A stretch of DNA of 64,000 nt from assembly GCA_029204225.1 (NCBI GenBank), contig CM055092.1:61644779-61708778 (forward strand), written 5' to 3'. A model generated the notes under the pieces. That model was not told the DNA's origin. It saw only the letters and a program-made list of their open reading frames with translations, and ran no database searches. Position numbers and translations under genes: made by a program. Positions 42,169 to 54,421 of the stretch are shown one piece after another; positions within the stretch are counted from its first letter, which is position 1; every line of letters begins with the position of its first letter. The stretch is from Diphasiastrum complanatum. Its lineage: Eukaryota > Streptophyta > Lycopodiopsida > Lycopodiales > Lycopodiaceae.

Positions 42169-42181
42169 CATGCAATATAAT
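42169..42181 (+). promoter_or_regulatory. RY-type CATGCA motif adjoining a TATA-like box
   Basis: CATGCA at 42,169-42,174 is followed at once by ATATAATG, a TATA-like element, about 440 bp before the OBAP start codon. The pairing suits a seed/spore or desiccation-type promoter, but the transcription start is not known. Confidence 0.35.
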
Positions 42182-42456
42182 GGATGATTGTCTAGTCCTC
42201 ATCTGCATTTCCATTACATGGGAGTAGTAATAGGAGTCTGGAGAGGTGAAGTGGGCCTTACAAACAATCAAATGGTGCCACTTTTTCAGTGCTGGGAGCT
42301 GCACATGGTAACATCCAAGCGGGCGGGCATCCTTCCACTCGGCGACATCGGTTTGGCTTGGCAAAATACGCAGCTAAGAGAGAGCGAGAGAGAGAGGATT
42401 TGAGCTGGATCGGATTTGATGAAGCAAGGGGAGGGCTTACTGTTTTTATGAGTGAG

Positions 42457-42584
42457 AATTTTGGTGAATGTTGTAGTGTTGTGGGAAAGGTTTGAGAGAT
42501 CATCAGTTGGGTTGTGGTGGAATTTTGGTGAATTTTGTTGTAGTGTTGTGGGAAAGTTTGAGAGATCATCAGGTGGGTTGTTGT
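42457..42584 (+). repeat. 64-bp tandem duplication in the OBAP leader
   Basis: AATTTTGGTGAATKTTGTAG starts at 42,457 and again at 42,521. Both units contain GAGAGATCATCAGKTGGGTT. It ends just upstream of the OBAP ATG at 42,617. Confidence 0.85.
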
Positions 42585-42616
42585 TGTTGCTCCTGCTCCT
42601 GCTTTGCATAGCCAGG

Positions 42617-44395
42617 ATGACATCTACCACAAGTAGCGCCGAGCCTCCCCAGGGTCCTGTGCCCACCACTCCCGATGATGTGCCTGGCAAGCCTCTCTCC
42701 GCCTCTTCCATGCTTTTGGACAAGGGGAGTGCTGTTATCCAATCGTTGAAGCCAATTAAGCAGATTCAGCAGGTACTCTGCTTTTATAGCAGCAGCAGCT
42801 GCTGCTGTTGCATATGTTTGAAGGTTTTGTAAGGATTTCGTAGCTCATTATTGAGATACTCAAGCTAGAATTCTCTTTCCGAAAGTAAATCCATCTTTGA
42901 TTGTTCTTGATTTATTGTGAAAGGAAAGGGAATAGAGTGTGCGATATAGGTTAAGATTGACTTTGTTGGGCTTGCAGCATGTTTGTACGTTTGCAATGTA
43001 TTCCCATGACATGTCCCGCCAAATCGAGACACACCACTATGTTTCTAGATTGAATGAAGACTTCCTGCAGTGTTTGGTATATGACAACGATGATAAACAT
43101 GCTCGCCTTATAGGTAATTGCTTATCACATTTCTTCTCCGTCTGCCATGTTTCTATATCGATTACAAAAGAATTAATGGTGCGCGTGATAAAAAAAAAAA
43201 TCAAGAATCAATGTCGTAACCAATTGAAGGGTTGAGTTTGTGATTAGGGGTAGAATACATCGTTTCAGAGAGGCTGTTTGTAGCGTTGCCCGAAGAGGAG
43301 AAAAAGCTCTGGCATTCGCATTTTCACGAGGTGAGAAAAAACCACACTGGTGTTAACATGTTTTGTCTTTCTTTATATTTGTTTCACATAGTTGAGGATG
43401 TCCCTGTGAACTATCTTCCATGGGAAGAGATCAAGCTTTATGATTAGCATTTTGCAGATCAGGACAGGGCTGTGGGTGAATCCAGGAGTGCCAGAGATTG
43501 TGCAGAAGCAAGAGCTGAAGAAACTAGCCCCTACCTATGGTAAATTTTGGTGCACGTGGCAATTTGATCGTGGTAAGTACTAAGCATCTTACTAAGCTTC
43601 TACTTAAGCTGGCTGCAGAGGAATCAGCTTTTATTTTCCCTCTGCTTCGTTTTCTCTGAGTAGGAATTGCTTCCACTTTGCTACCTTTCTTATAAATGGA
43701 TGTTGCGTAAGTTTTGTCGTCATTTCATCAAGGCTGTGCGCGCTAGGAATAACCTTCTGATTAAGCCAGAATTGGCTTTCAAAGGGAAGCTGCTTGCACC
43801 CTCCTTGCTGAACAGGGTTTCCTTAATACAAGCATCTGTTACTGTAATGTTCTATCTGTATCAGCTGTTATCAGTCTTATGGTTGTATTTTCTGAATGGA
43901 GTTGATCTATTCACGATTAAAGTCAGATAGTGTGGAATTTAACCGGGAACAATCATTTCAATAATGTCTTTTGGCACCTTGATCCAGAAGGGTGAAAGGT
44001 GCTAATGGCAGAATGATTTTATTCTAGGTGTCAGGGATGATCAGGACGAGAACCTAGAATCAGCAATTTCTTTACATTGATTGTGATGTGAATGCAATTG
44101 TTCCACAGGTGATAGGCTTCCACTAGGGCCACCTGCCTTGATGATGTCTCCACAACCAGAATGTGAAGTCCATCCGGATTTAGTGAAGAAGCGAGATGAA
44201 AAGTACAATATTTCCACTCGAGAAAAATCACAAAGTCATGCAGATGTTGGGGATAACTTTGATCCTCACCCATCTGCAGATAGATGGAAGCAATCCAAGC
44301 AAGGATTTGTTGTTGAATTGAAAGAAGTGGATGTAGTGCTTCCAGGCCCATCTCCTGCTTCCACTTTACAAGTTCCAAGTTCTCACAACATATAG
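42617..44395 (+). CDS. OBAP: Oil body-associated protein (OBAP, DUF1264 family), 5 exons
   Basis: Exons 42617-42772, 42978-43113, 43248-43330, 43458-43572 and 44109-44395 have GT/AG borders, join in frame and encode 258 residues ending in TAG, close to the family's usual ~240-250. Family signatures: SLKPIKQI, the His-rich [77 protein letters not shown] and [11 protein letters not shown]. The Pro/Ser-rich N-terminus and the ~50-residue polar C-terminal tail are more variable. In angiosperms OBAPs localise to oil bodies of seeds and affect oil body size and stability; here a role in lipid-storing spores or gametophytes is inference. No damage is visible, so it is probably functional. Confidence 0.93.
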
Positions 44396-46283
44396 ATGTT
44401 TTTATGTATTCACACTCCCAATTTCACAACTTTATGTTCATATAAGCTTCGTTTTCTTGCTTCTAGGGAATAACTTAGATCTAAAGAGACTCTTCCTATG
44501 ATGTATTGACTCTGATTTTCACAAAACACCTGGAATCTCATATACCCACATCACGATTTTGCTACTTATATAACTACTCATATTCGAGGAATGTAACTAG
44601 ATACATCCATTTGAGTTTTGATGGAAATTATGTTATTGGTAAACAGTTATTGAAGTTCATTAGTTTTAGTTTTTTCCACGTAGTATTGAGAGGATTAAGT
44701 AGAACATGATCCACTATAGTAGGATATGATCATAAGCAACATATCCTTCACTGTATGATTGAAATTTAGTGCTTTTGAATTTTTTAAAGTAAAAGCCTCA
44801 ACTTAGACTAAAGCGATTCTTTTGAAATACCAATAATTCGACTTAGGACCATTTAAGTTGGTCCTAGCTTAGCAAAACTAAGTCAATTAGGCCATAGCGA
44901 ATAAAAGATACTAGATTACAGAGTTAGCTTGGGTGAATCACTTGTGAGCGTTAATTCCTAGCAAGGTTGAAATCAAAATTACAAGATTAGAGTCACAAGG
45001 TACCAAAAGCAATCTACTAGTGGCATGTGTATGAAAAGGATCAAGTAGTACATGATCCACTATAGTAGCGTATGATCATAAGCCACATACCTTTCATTGT
45101 ATGATTGATTTTTTTTTTTGGTATTTTTTAAAGTAAAAGCCTTAACTTAGACTGAAGTGACTTTTTTGAAATACCAATAATTCGACTTAGGACCAATCAA
45201 TTTGGTCCTAGCTTAGCAAAAGTAAGTCAATTAGGCAAAAATACACTATACTAGACTATAGAGTTAGCTTGTAAATATTTCCTAGTGAGGTTGAAACACC
45301 TACTGTTTACAACGCTCGTCGTAGCCAAATGTTCTAATTTGGATGAAATTGTATTCTAGGAGATAATAGAAGACAATATTATAGTTCAAAATATATTTCA
45401 AGAATAGATGCATCTGTCTAAGTCTGCCTTGAAAAATTCCAGTGTGAGGCAAACATATGCTCATTCAACTTCAAAATGGCCATTTTAAAGTGAATAGTGA
45501 GCTTTTGATCAAAGTAACCAATTAATTTGACAAGAAGATTAGAAAATAGCATTAGGTGATTAGTACCACTAGACTATAAATGGGCGAGGAAAACCATTTA
45601 CTTCTATTGGTGCATTCTACTCTTTTTTTGCCCTTTTACTTGCCAATATGCTTTTCCCACTTGTCATTAGCACACAACCACCCATAATCCCCTCTTAAAA
45701 TATCTACTTGCCCAATTAGCTCTAATTTTGATATAGGATTTCATGCCTATTTTCTATCCATTTTACTTGTTGCTTCAGTATTACACTCTTGGCACGTAGT
45801 ACTCTTGAACTATTTACTCATCATTCTACTCGCCCTTTTATTTGCCAATTGTCATTTTGTCCTAGCCCCAAAACTATTATCGGTGCCCTTCCACCATTGC
45901 ACCACACTCAAATAGGATCTTGGTGGTTACAATACCTCCCTCGACCACCATTATTCAGTTGAGTTATGAGATTTGCTCCATGCTAAGCTTGCTTGCCATT
46001 TCTATACCACAACACACCTCTGTCAATCCTCCTGCTCACCACATCCATCCCTTCTGCAACCATTTCTACCATTCTCACGAGTGTTATCATAGTTACCACA
46101 CCCTTACCATCACCATCCACATTCCTAGCCCTACTATCTAATTGGGATGCTCAATTTAGGGGTTGTTGGACCACCTTCAACAACTCCACCAGATGCTCAT
46201 TCAAAGAGCAACTAAACAAACCAATGGAAACCAGTGGGTGCTAAGTCGATATACGTATCCATGCCTCTTGCCAAGTGTATTTA
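44396..46283. other. Intergenic, with ~205-bp direct duplication 346 bp apart
   Basis: 44,691-44,895 and 45,037-45,240 are diverged copies (AGGATYAAGTAGWACATGAT to AAGTCAATTAGGC). No gene is recognised; the ORFs at 45,920-46,244 are low-complexity. Confidence 0.55.
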
Positions 46284-47430
46284 TCATTGATCGGACTGAA
46301 ACTCTACCCTATGACCTAAATGAGTAATTCTACTTGCTAACAAAAGATTTGTAGAAAGTTTAGGTACATGTAAAACATTCGATAGGTTGAATTGATCATG
46401 TTGGACAATCAATCTTACAGTGTGTACTATCGTTGCCAAGATGAACAAATTTCTTTGATTGTAAGGCGTATAGGAATGAAAATGCTCACGATGATTGGTC
46501 ATATGTTGAGTAGCTCTAAAATCTAGAAACCAAGAGTTATTGACTTACACCTTTTGGTCTCTAACCATAAACGCTCCTTCTATGTCGAGTATGGGAAAAT
46601 GAGACGATACTACGATTTCATTCGATGGTTGATCTGGTTTCTTGTTGGCATTCTTTGCTTTCAAATCCTGCAATCCTGGATCTCATGATTAGTGCATTTG
46701 CAATACTTATGGAACATCTTCCTTCTTCAATTATGGATTTGATAATTGTTCTTGACTTTGTGTTGTCTTCTGATTCAATGCGGCTTGTTTAGAGCTTTTT
46801 TTCTTCTGTCATTTCGAGCCTTTGTTGACATATAGAGTGTGAGATGATGAAGTCGAAGAGGTGTCTTGAATTCTTTGATTTTCTTCTTGTAGCAAAATAG
46901 TGATAACTCTGATGAGGGTTAAATCTGAGTGTGTGTCGTCATGATCATCACCCAATTGTCATACGTAGAAGACATGCTCGATAGCAATGTCATAATTGTG
47001 TCTTGATCGTCAATAGTTGATTTGACAACTGCCATCTATTGCAAGATATTCTTGAACTGGTTAACATGATTCTGAAGAGAATCACCATTCGACATCTTGA
47101 GTGAGAAGAATTTCCTTCTGATATGCAACTTGGAAGTCATCTCTCACATCATATAGTGTGCTCATGATGTTTCATACTACTTTCAAAGTTTGAGCTTATG
47201 ATATATGTTTAATTTGATTGTTTGATATATTGAGAATGATGAGCACGAAAGCTTTACCATCCTTCGGTTTTCATTTAGAGTTGAATGTGTCATCTTCAAG
47301 CTTCAATTCAATACTTGTGACAACATCTCACAACTCATTGGCAATCAGCAAGATCGTCATCTTATATTTCCAAAAATAGTAATTGGATCCATTCAGTTTG
47401 TCTGCGATAAAACCAACTTTATTTTGAGAA
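46284..47430 (-). pseudogene. Decayed Copia gag and protease
   Basis: From about 47,430 leftward the minus strand reads, across many stops, DKLNGSNYYFWKYKMTILL, LHIRRKFFSLKM, GDSLQNHVNQFKNILQQM, DTIMTLLSSM, a zinc-knuckle remnant (HKYCKCTNHEIQDC) and a protease (WFLDFRATQHMTNHREHF, where DSGA is DFRA; VLHVPKLSTNLL). It is the same gag type as Copia-A. It is heavily mutated, so old. Confidence 0.75.
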
Positions 47431-47477
47431 TCTATCTAGAGGGTAGTCTATCGATGAATCGATGACTTAAGAATGAA

Positions 47478-47607
47478 TTGATACCATTTGATGTTGTAAT
47501 TGGAAATCAATTATCTGATACTGAAATTTGATACCATATATTAAAGATTATGAGCAAAATTGTTCTGATACCAGATATAGCTCTGATGCTATAGCCCTGA
47601 TACCACG
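47478..47607 (-). repeat. Cluster of PBS-like CTGATACCA motifs
   Basis: Within 130 bp there are about six variants of CTGATACCA (TTGATACCATTT, TCTGATACTG, TTGATACCATAT, TCTGATACCAG, CTGATGCTA, CTGATACCACG). The minus-strand form TGGTATCAG is the start of the Copia tRNA-Met primer site. It lies where the 5' LTR/PBS junction of the decayed Copia (46.3-47.4 kb) should be. Confidence 0.6.
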
Positions 47608-49351
47608 TTGGAAGAAGGAAATTAAAGAGTATACGATAGTAATGAAATCGAAGTCAAAAGACGAACTATCAGGCTCTACGAGGACCTTTTGACACAATCT
47701 ATCCATCTTGCCAAGAACGTATAGATGAGTTGGCAATACATAATATCAAAGTGGCAACAACAAGGGCCACACTCCAACAAGGTCGAGGCATACTTAAAAT
47801 ATATCAAGCAACAAACATTTGAGAGTTTTCCATTGCTTTAGATAGCACCATTTCTCTTACCTTTGCATCTAGAATTAGATTGGTTTTTCTTTATTTTTTT
47901 TGGCATTCTCTGCTCCCCTCATGCATGTAGATGTATTTCATATACATATATAACATCAAAATAAATAAAGATTTTATATTTTATTTTATTTATCCTAAAT
48001 GAATATGTCCAAGTCAATAATTTCATTTATTTTTGCGACGTTCTTGGTTTATTGCCACTTTGTTTTGTAACAAGACTTTGTGGCATTACCAATTGTACTA
48101 TAGATTAAATATCTATGTTAGAATTTATTCACATGCATGAACCGCCTCTTTGTTCCACCACCATTGGTACCTTCGCCTTCACGATTACAAGAAATACAAA
48201 TGCATGCACCAAAGCACCACTCGTCTTAACTTCTGGTTGAGAAATCGTCATACACACTGCTCGGACATATCAAACACTGTAGATTTCCATCAAGCCTATA
48301 TTCCCTCTCAATCCTTGTATACTATAGATCACTAGTAGCACTTTTTACCCTCATTCAGTGTTACAACATTGTATTGAGCCATTGTAATTACGTTCTCCAA
48401 GATCTATCCATTTGTCACTCCTACACTGTTACCGACTTCTCTTTCACTTTGTTCACCACCACCATCAACAAGCTCCAATTCACCTTCTTCCATTCTAACT
48501 TCCAAAATTGATGATGACCACAAAATTTACCTAGATGCCCAATACAACTTCCAAGGTGACTAGTTTGCAAAAATCACTTGCATTTCTCCCTTCATGTTTC
48601 AACGATGGTAACAAGCTCATTCTCAACGTTTTGACATTAGAGCGACCAACATTATTTCTCTAGCAATATGTTGATATCAAAGATTGAGATGACTACAAGC
48701 TCCCAAAAAGAGTAGAGGATTTGAAAAGATTGGAACTTGGATTAGCCTCTCAAAGCCTAGCATTGGCAGTTGTAATTGGCCTAAGATTATCTTAGGCAAC
48801 ATTGTGGATTTCAAACAAGCCCTGAACCGATTTTTCAATGAAGCGACCAACACTCCGGATGACATCATTTTAGAAATATGTTACAATGGAAAATTCATGA
48901 GACATCCTAGTTTTCTCAAGTGGACGTTGGCAGTTACTATTGGCCCAAGATTCTCTCAAAAGATAGTTGGGCCATATTTGTAAATCTTTAAAGTTTTTGA
49001 TCAAGATCGTTTGTGGCTATTCTTAATTTTTTTACAATGAGTAGCACTAGTTTCAAAAATAGCCGATTGATTTGATTTCTATATTTTATAATTGTTGTTG
49101 CTTTTTGCTCAAAATGTAATATCCATCAAAAAAGAAAAATGTTTATTAAGTTTGTAAATATTTGAGTCCAATTATTATCTATTGATTGATTAACGATAAT
49201 CTTTATCTGTATGTGAGAGCAAGGAAGGAAAAACTTTTAAAATGCAAAGATAATGGTACAACCATTGACATAGTAGATCTTTGAAAAGGGTACAAAATTA
49301 TATAACAATTTTGATAATTACAAATATTTTCAACTTTATAAACATTTTTCT

Positions 49352-49357
<6 letters not shown>
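47608..49357. other. Unassigned, probably old LTR and intergenic DNA
   Basis: No gene is supported. A diverged repeat (TTGGCAGTTRYWATTGGCC with GCGACCAACA) occurs at about 48,640-48,790 and 48,840-48,945. Confidence 0.3.

Positions 49358-49427
<70 letters not shown>
49358..49427. repeat. (GA)n microsatellite
   Basis: About 70 bp of GA repeats. There is no LTR or transposon boundary beside it that I can recognise. Confidence 0.95.
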
Positions 49428-49430
<3 letters not shown>

Positions 49431-49779
49431 ATGTCTTTTCCATGCCAAAAGGCATATAAGACTAGTAAATGTACATGTCAAGTATGTGGTAACAGTGGGA
49501 GCATATGAAATGTCTCCAAAACAATAACAAAAACAACATATCTAAATACTCTAAACTGAAATAGATGCAATGAGATAGGTAGGATCATAGATATAACTAA
49601 AAGTCAAAAATGAAATTTAACACTCATCATATCCTGCTGATGCTATAGAAGGGTGTGATGTCGTCTAGGAGGATGAGATCTGTGTCTCCTCATGATAGTC
49701 GGATAGCTTGGGCTGCAACATGACTATGAGTGGTGCACTGTCTCTGATCTCTATGAACGGGTACATCGTCATCATTATC

Positions 49780-50150
49780 ATCATCACCAGACCCAGGGAA
49801 TTTGGATACCCAATCATTTTGAAGGCAAACCATAAACATTGAACAAACATTCCATGAATATTTGGGCAATTGGAAGCTTTCACACAAATGAATATAGATA
49901 ATTTGGTAAGACAATCGATTATTATCCAAATAGCATCATTAACTTTTAATGTCCTAGGAAGACCAACTACAAAACCCATCAAAATATTTTTCCACCTTTT
50001 AAAAAGAATTTCCAATGGAATAATAGTCCTCCAGCTTTTAAGTGATGACTTTAGCCATATAATAGTGTGTACATCTAAAGATATAAAATGTAACAAAATT
50101 ATGTGTACATTTGGGTGACCAACACAAAGTGTGCTATCGCATTCAAACAA
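49780..50150 (-). pseudogene. Gypsy integrase core fragment
   Basis: The minus strand reads WKNILMGFVVGLPRTLKVND, AIWIIIDCLTKLSIFICVKA and a diverged continuation. This is the Ty3/Gypsy integrase core start (usual WKWEHISMDFVVGLP, DAIWVIVDRLTK). The first catalytic Asp (MDFV) reads MGFV. The later DDE residues are not recognisable. It is an isolated relic of a different Gypsy from Gypsy-1. Confidence 0.75.
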
Positions 50151-50674
50151 AAACTTATTCTGATAACATCATCGTTTGGTACACACTTTTCCATCATGGA
50201 ATAACAATTTGTTAGGAATGAAAAATGATTTTCTATGTTTTTATGTTTCCTTCTTATCTGAGCACTCTACAACTCAAATCCAACAACATTACGTACACTG
50301 ACGAGTACCTTTTGCCAAATTAGACCAAAATACAAATCTTTCTTGCAAAGACTCTTTAATGCAAGATAAAAATCCGTAGAGACCTTTCTATATTATAACA
50401 CATTTGCCACAAACACGGCTCAGGTCATATGTAACTAGATTCCTTTCTTGTATATCTTCCCACCATGTTATTGAGAGGAACACAATCTTCACATAATTAT
50501 CAATAAACTCTTAAAAAAATACAATAAACCCCAAGAATGACTTTAATTGATGGACTACTATAGAAACTAGCCATTCCATGGCTATCCTTCTTTTCTTAGT
50601 CAGTTTTCATCCTTTTAGAGGTATAATAGTGGCCCAAAATAAGGAGTTTGTGTCTTATGGATTCATGTTTGGAT
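50151..50674. other. Unassigned, probably degenerate Gypsy and LTR DNA
   Basis: No clear coding sequence. It abuts the E3 element, whose TSD TGGAT occupies 50,670-50,674. Confidence 0.3.
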
Positions 50675-51374
50675 TGTGAAAGTACTATACTTTAGGACCA
50701 TAAATGGATCTACAAAAGATCCATAAGAGTGATTGGATGCTTGCTTAACAATCTATCAAAAAACTAGACACAAAAAAGTTGATCTAGATTGGCAATTTGA
50801 CAAACAACAAGCATTCACAATCAAAAGCATTGATCAACATTGAACTCCGACCCCACACATGTGTACTACAGGCTGTAGTACGGCCTTCAACCTGAGAAAC
50901 AAGTAGAAATTTATTTGGTTTCATTTGGATCACAAAAACTCAATGTACATAGTGAACTAGCTTGAGATTGCCAATGAGCTCCAAAAATTTTCTATCTTCT
51001 CACTATGGAGAGAGGGAATACATAGCAAATTCGACTTCCTTCTTGAAGTTAGGTGGATTTCCAGCATGTAATAAGGAAGTTAACCCACTCTCCTTGACCT
51101 AAATGAAACCCTAGCCTAGATCCTAGAGTTATGCTTGGTAGGTAGCTAGTTGGTCAAATTTTCACCTTAAACTTAGGTGTAGGTCCTATAAAGTAGGAAT
51201 GACCACCAAATAGACATGACCAACTCTCTTGACTTGACCTAATCTGTATTAGGAGTGGGTTGCCATGTGGCATCTTGGCATTACATGTGTGAAACCCAAT
51301 TATGCACAATATTTACAAAGTTCTACATGGTTTTTGATCAAGCTAGATTTGCCAATTTTTGGCAATTCTTCACA
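50675..51374 (-). repeat. E3 3' LTR
   Basis: 700 bp; matches 54,422-55,123 at about 96-97% by eye. It is bounded by the PPT on its right and TSD TGGAT on its left. Confidence 0.93.
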
Positions 51375-51575
51375 CTCCTCAAATTTAGCTTGATCTATCT
51401 ACAACTCTCTTTCTAGATGAATGAATGCTTTTAGAAGTGTCTAAAAAATCTAGCTACAAACAAGGAACATTTGAGACTCCAATAGAGAATGATGTCTATG
51501 AAGGATCTTTCACCACCTCTTAAAGGATCTCTTACAAGATGTTCCATAAATGTATCATGTAGCACACTTCAAAAA

Positions 51576-53616
51576 CTATACATCATGCCAAGCCATGGAT
51601 TCCAAGGCATTTTGTGCACTTGAAGATACATCAATTAAACTATTAAGTGCATACATAGTGTTGCCAAAGACTGTTTGCCTTGCTTGATCCATATGATTGA
51701 GCCTATATGGCTCCATCTTGATACTCAAGATTCTTCTTGGAGTCCTCGGGTCTTGAGCTTGCTCCTCCACTTGACTTGACTCCAAACCATCAATGAACTG
51801 AATAAAGTGTTGATCCAAAGGTGCTTTTTCAAGTTTACAAATCTTCCAAATAGGATAATATTTGGTCCTTACATTGGAATGATCATGCACAGAGCATGTG
51901 GATCCAAAGATTTCCAATACAAATGATGTTTCATCTTTTATGACTCTATTCAAACTATTACAAAAATAGTTATCCAATGAAATTGCTTTATCAACAACAA
52001 GTGTAGATTTCAAAGCATCCCATTTCATTGTCTTGTCATACAAAGTAATAAACACCATGAATCTTAAAGGTAAGAAACAAGTCACCTCATGTCTACTACT
52101 ACTTTCCAAAAAGTATTCAAAGATAGTAGACTCTCCAATGCTCACCACCCTTGCAAGATGCACACTTGAATGGACAATTTGCATGCAATTTGATGACTCG
52201 GCCATTGTCATTGAGGACTCCCTTGGAACTCTCATGCTTTGAGGCTGATCTTCAAGACCTTCCTCCTTTTGATGCTCCTCCTCAATGCAAGCAAGATCAC
52301 ACTTTTCCAAGGTCTCCTCTGGAGTGATCTCCTCCTTTGCCAAGCTCATTCTTTCAAAAGCAACACTAGCTTCCAACTTAAACAATCTTCCATGTTTAAG
52401 TCCCTTTGCAATGCAAACATCATTCTTCAAGATGAAGCAAACACCATGCTTAAAGTGGACATCCAAACCACTTTCTAAGAGTAGACCAACACTAAGCATA
52501 TTCTTGGTGATTGATGGTACATAAAGGACATTTTCTAGATCCATGAATTTTGAGGATTCTAGACACAAAGAGATGGTGCCCACACCATCTATCCTACACT
52601 CTTCATCATTTGCAGTAAAGACAAACTTTTTAACAACATTGAAAGAGTGTAAGGTTGAGAAAAAGTCCTTTTCACAAGACATGTGGGAGCTAGCCCCACT
52701 GTCGATCCACCAATTGTCTCTTGAATTGTTATTGCTTGTTGGTGAGGATGTAGATGCCATCAAGAATACATCTACTTCATCCTCCTCCTCCTTCTTTGCA
52801 AGGTTTCCTTGTTTGTCCTCCTCCACTTGTGCTCTTAGCCTCTTGTAGCATTCAGATGCATAATGCCCCTTCTTTCTACAAAAGAAGTATTTCTGCTTTG
52901 ACTTGTCCTTTGAGCTTGATGCATCATCCTCTTCTTTGGCCTCATTTGGATGCTTCTTCTTTCCATTGGTCTTCTTTTTGCCCTTGAATGAGAAATTGGC
53001 TTTCTCATCACCATCCTGCAATGACAAGGAACTTATCCTAGATTTTGCATGGAGCATCCTACACTCTTCAGCCACTAATACACTGTGAAGTTTTTCTATA
53101 GTTGGCAAAGTGTCTTGGATGGCAAAACTTTGGACCAAATTTGCAAAGTCATCTCCTAGACCATTAAGGACAATTTGTACAAGCTCTCCATCATGAATCT
53201 TCTCTCCAATGGAAGCCAACTCCCTATTTAGAGACTTGATTCTGAGTACATAATCTTGTGCACTCTCCTCACTTTTCCTCATGCTTTGCAAAATTTGATT
53301 TCCAAGCATAAGAACTGTAGGAGTGTTTCTAGACTCATACATTGATTTTAAAGACTCCCAAGCCTCTTTAGCACTAGTACAAGCTGATACTTCTCTCAAC
53401 AAATCATTGCTCACATTCATCTTTACACAATGAAGTGCAAGCCTAGATCTCTTCTTGTATCTAGCTAACTCCTGTGCACCTAGAGGTTCCTTCAATCAAG
53501 AACTCATAAAGGTCTTGGAGCACCAAGAGTGACTCCATCCTGACCTTTCAAATAGCATAATTTGTAGAATTCAACCTCTCACTAGCTTCTAGAAGGTATG
53601 CTCCAATAGATCCCAT
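51576..53616 (-). CDS. E3 gag-protease with unrecognised C-terminal tail
   Basis: Gag begins at ATG 53,616 (MGSIGAYLLEA). Codon 23 is TGA (53,550-53,548), where related gags have Trp (NYxxWKVRMES), and a frameshift near 53,497 leads into a 639-codon open frame down to 51,576. There: UBN2 gag (~1-150), a zinc knuckle KYFFCRKKGHYASEC (203-216; first Cys replaced), aspartic protease NWWIDSGASSHMS (DSGA ~265) continuing to RLFKLEAS (~376), then ~260 residues that match nothing I know (MKWDALKSTLVVDKAISLDN, KICKLEKAPLDQHFIQF, PRTPRRILSIKMEPYRLNHM). No LWHRRLGH, integrase or YVDD follows. The tail being fully open is notable for a TE copy otherwise carrying a stop and a frameshift near its start. 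Confidence 0.7.
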
Positions 53617-54408
53617 CTTACTAGCGACTTCTACAAACAAGAAATAGATTTGATTGAATTGAAACTCACAAAGGTCTCACACTTCCAGTGTTTCACTCAA
53701 ATTTGATTTCTAATCCAACAAATGGACTTATAATCATAGTTCTATCACTCCCTCACAAAGCTAGAATGAAGATAAGATGGAGTGAAAACTACTTTCAAAC
53801 AAATCTTGCCAAGAAATGAATTTGATTGTCTCTAGAATCTCACTAAGGTCTCTCTCTTGTAGTTTTTCACTCAAATTAGATTTCTAATCCAAAAAATGGA
53901 CTTATAATCTCAGTTCTAGCACTCCCTCACAAAATTGGAATGAAGATAAGATGATGTGAAATCTACTTACAATCAAATCTTGTCAATTTTGGCTATTTTT
54001 GGACAATAATATGACTAAATCTCCCTCACACTTTTTGATGTACTTTCAAGACCTGTAAAACAAGTTTAGAGGACCTAATTTCAGCCTAGATTAATTAGAC
54101 TTCATGACCCTATGTCAAATCTAATCAATGGCACTCAATCTTAGTGGCTTATCCTAAGATTTCCACCAAAAACTACATCAAAAGCTCACAAATTGAATTT
54201 CTTTGGATCAAATGAATACCATGCATTAAATGCAGGTTCAGAGGTGCCCACACATGTGGATAGTACGGATTTGGACCCCTACCAAGTTTGGGATCAAATC
54301 TCCTCACCAAAATCAAGATTCTAGCTTGCCCTCTCAATACTAGTTTTTAGCACCAAAACTTGCTAAAAATGGATTTGCATTAGATCAATGGCCTATGCTC
54401 TTGTACTT
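53617..54408 (-). other. E3 5' leader with internal tandem duplication
   Basis: Noncoding. Two diverged ~174-bp units (TTTCTAATCCAAMAAATGGA at 53,707 and 53,881) lie in tandem. Confidence 0.6.
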
Positions 54409-54421
54409 GGCTATGATACCA

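Noticed and set aside
41933-42364. 143-codon minus-strand ORF before OBAP
   Set aside because: It overlaps the promoter and SINE-like region and resembles no protein family.
42286-42723. 145-codon minus-strand ORF opposite the OBAP first exon
   Set aside because: It is antisense to a well-supported exon and leader, Asn/Ser-rich, and shaped by the 64-bp tandem duplication. No family resemblance.
45920-46244. Overlapping Ser/Thr/Pro/His-rich ORFs
   Set aside because: They come from a low-complexity C/A/T-rich stretch and no homology is recognised.
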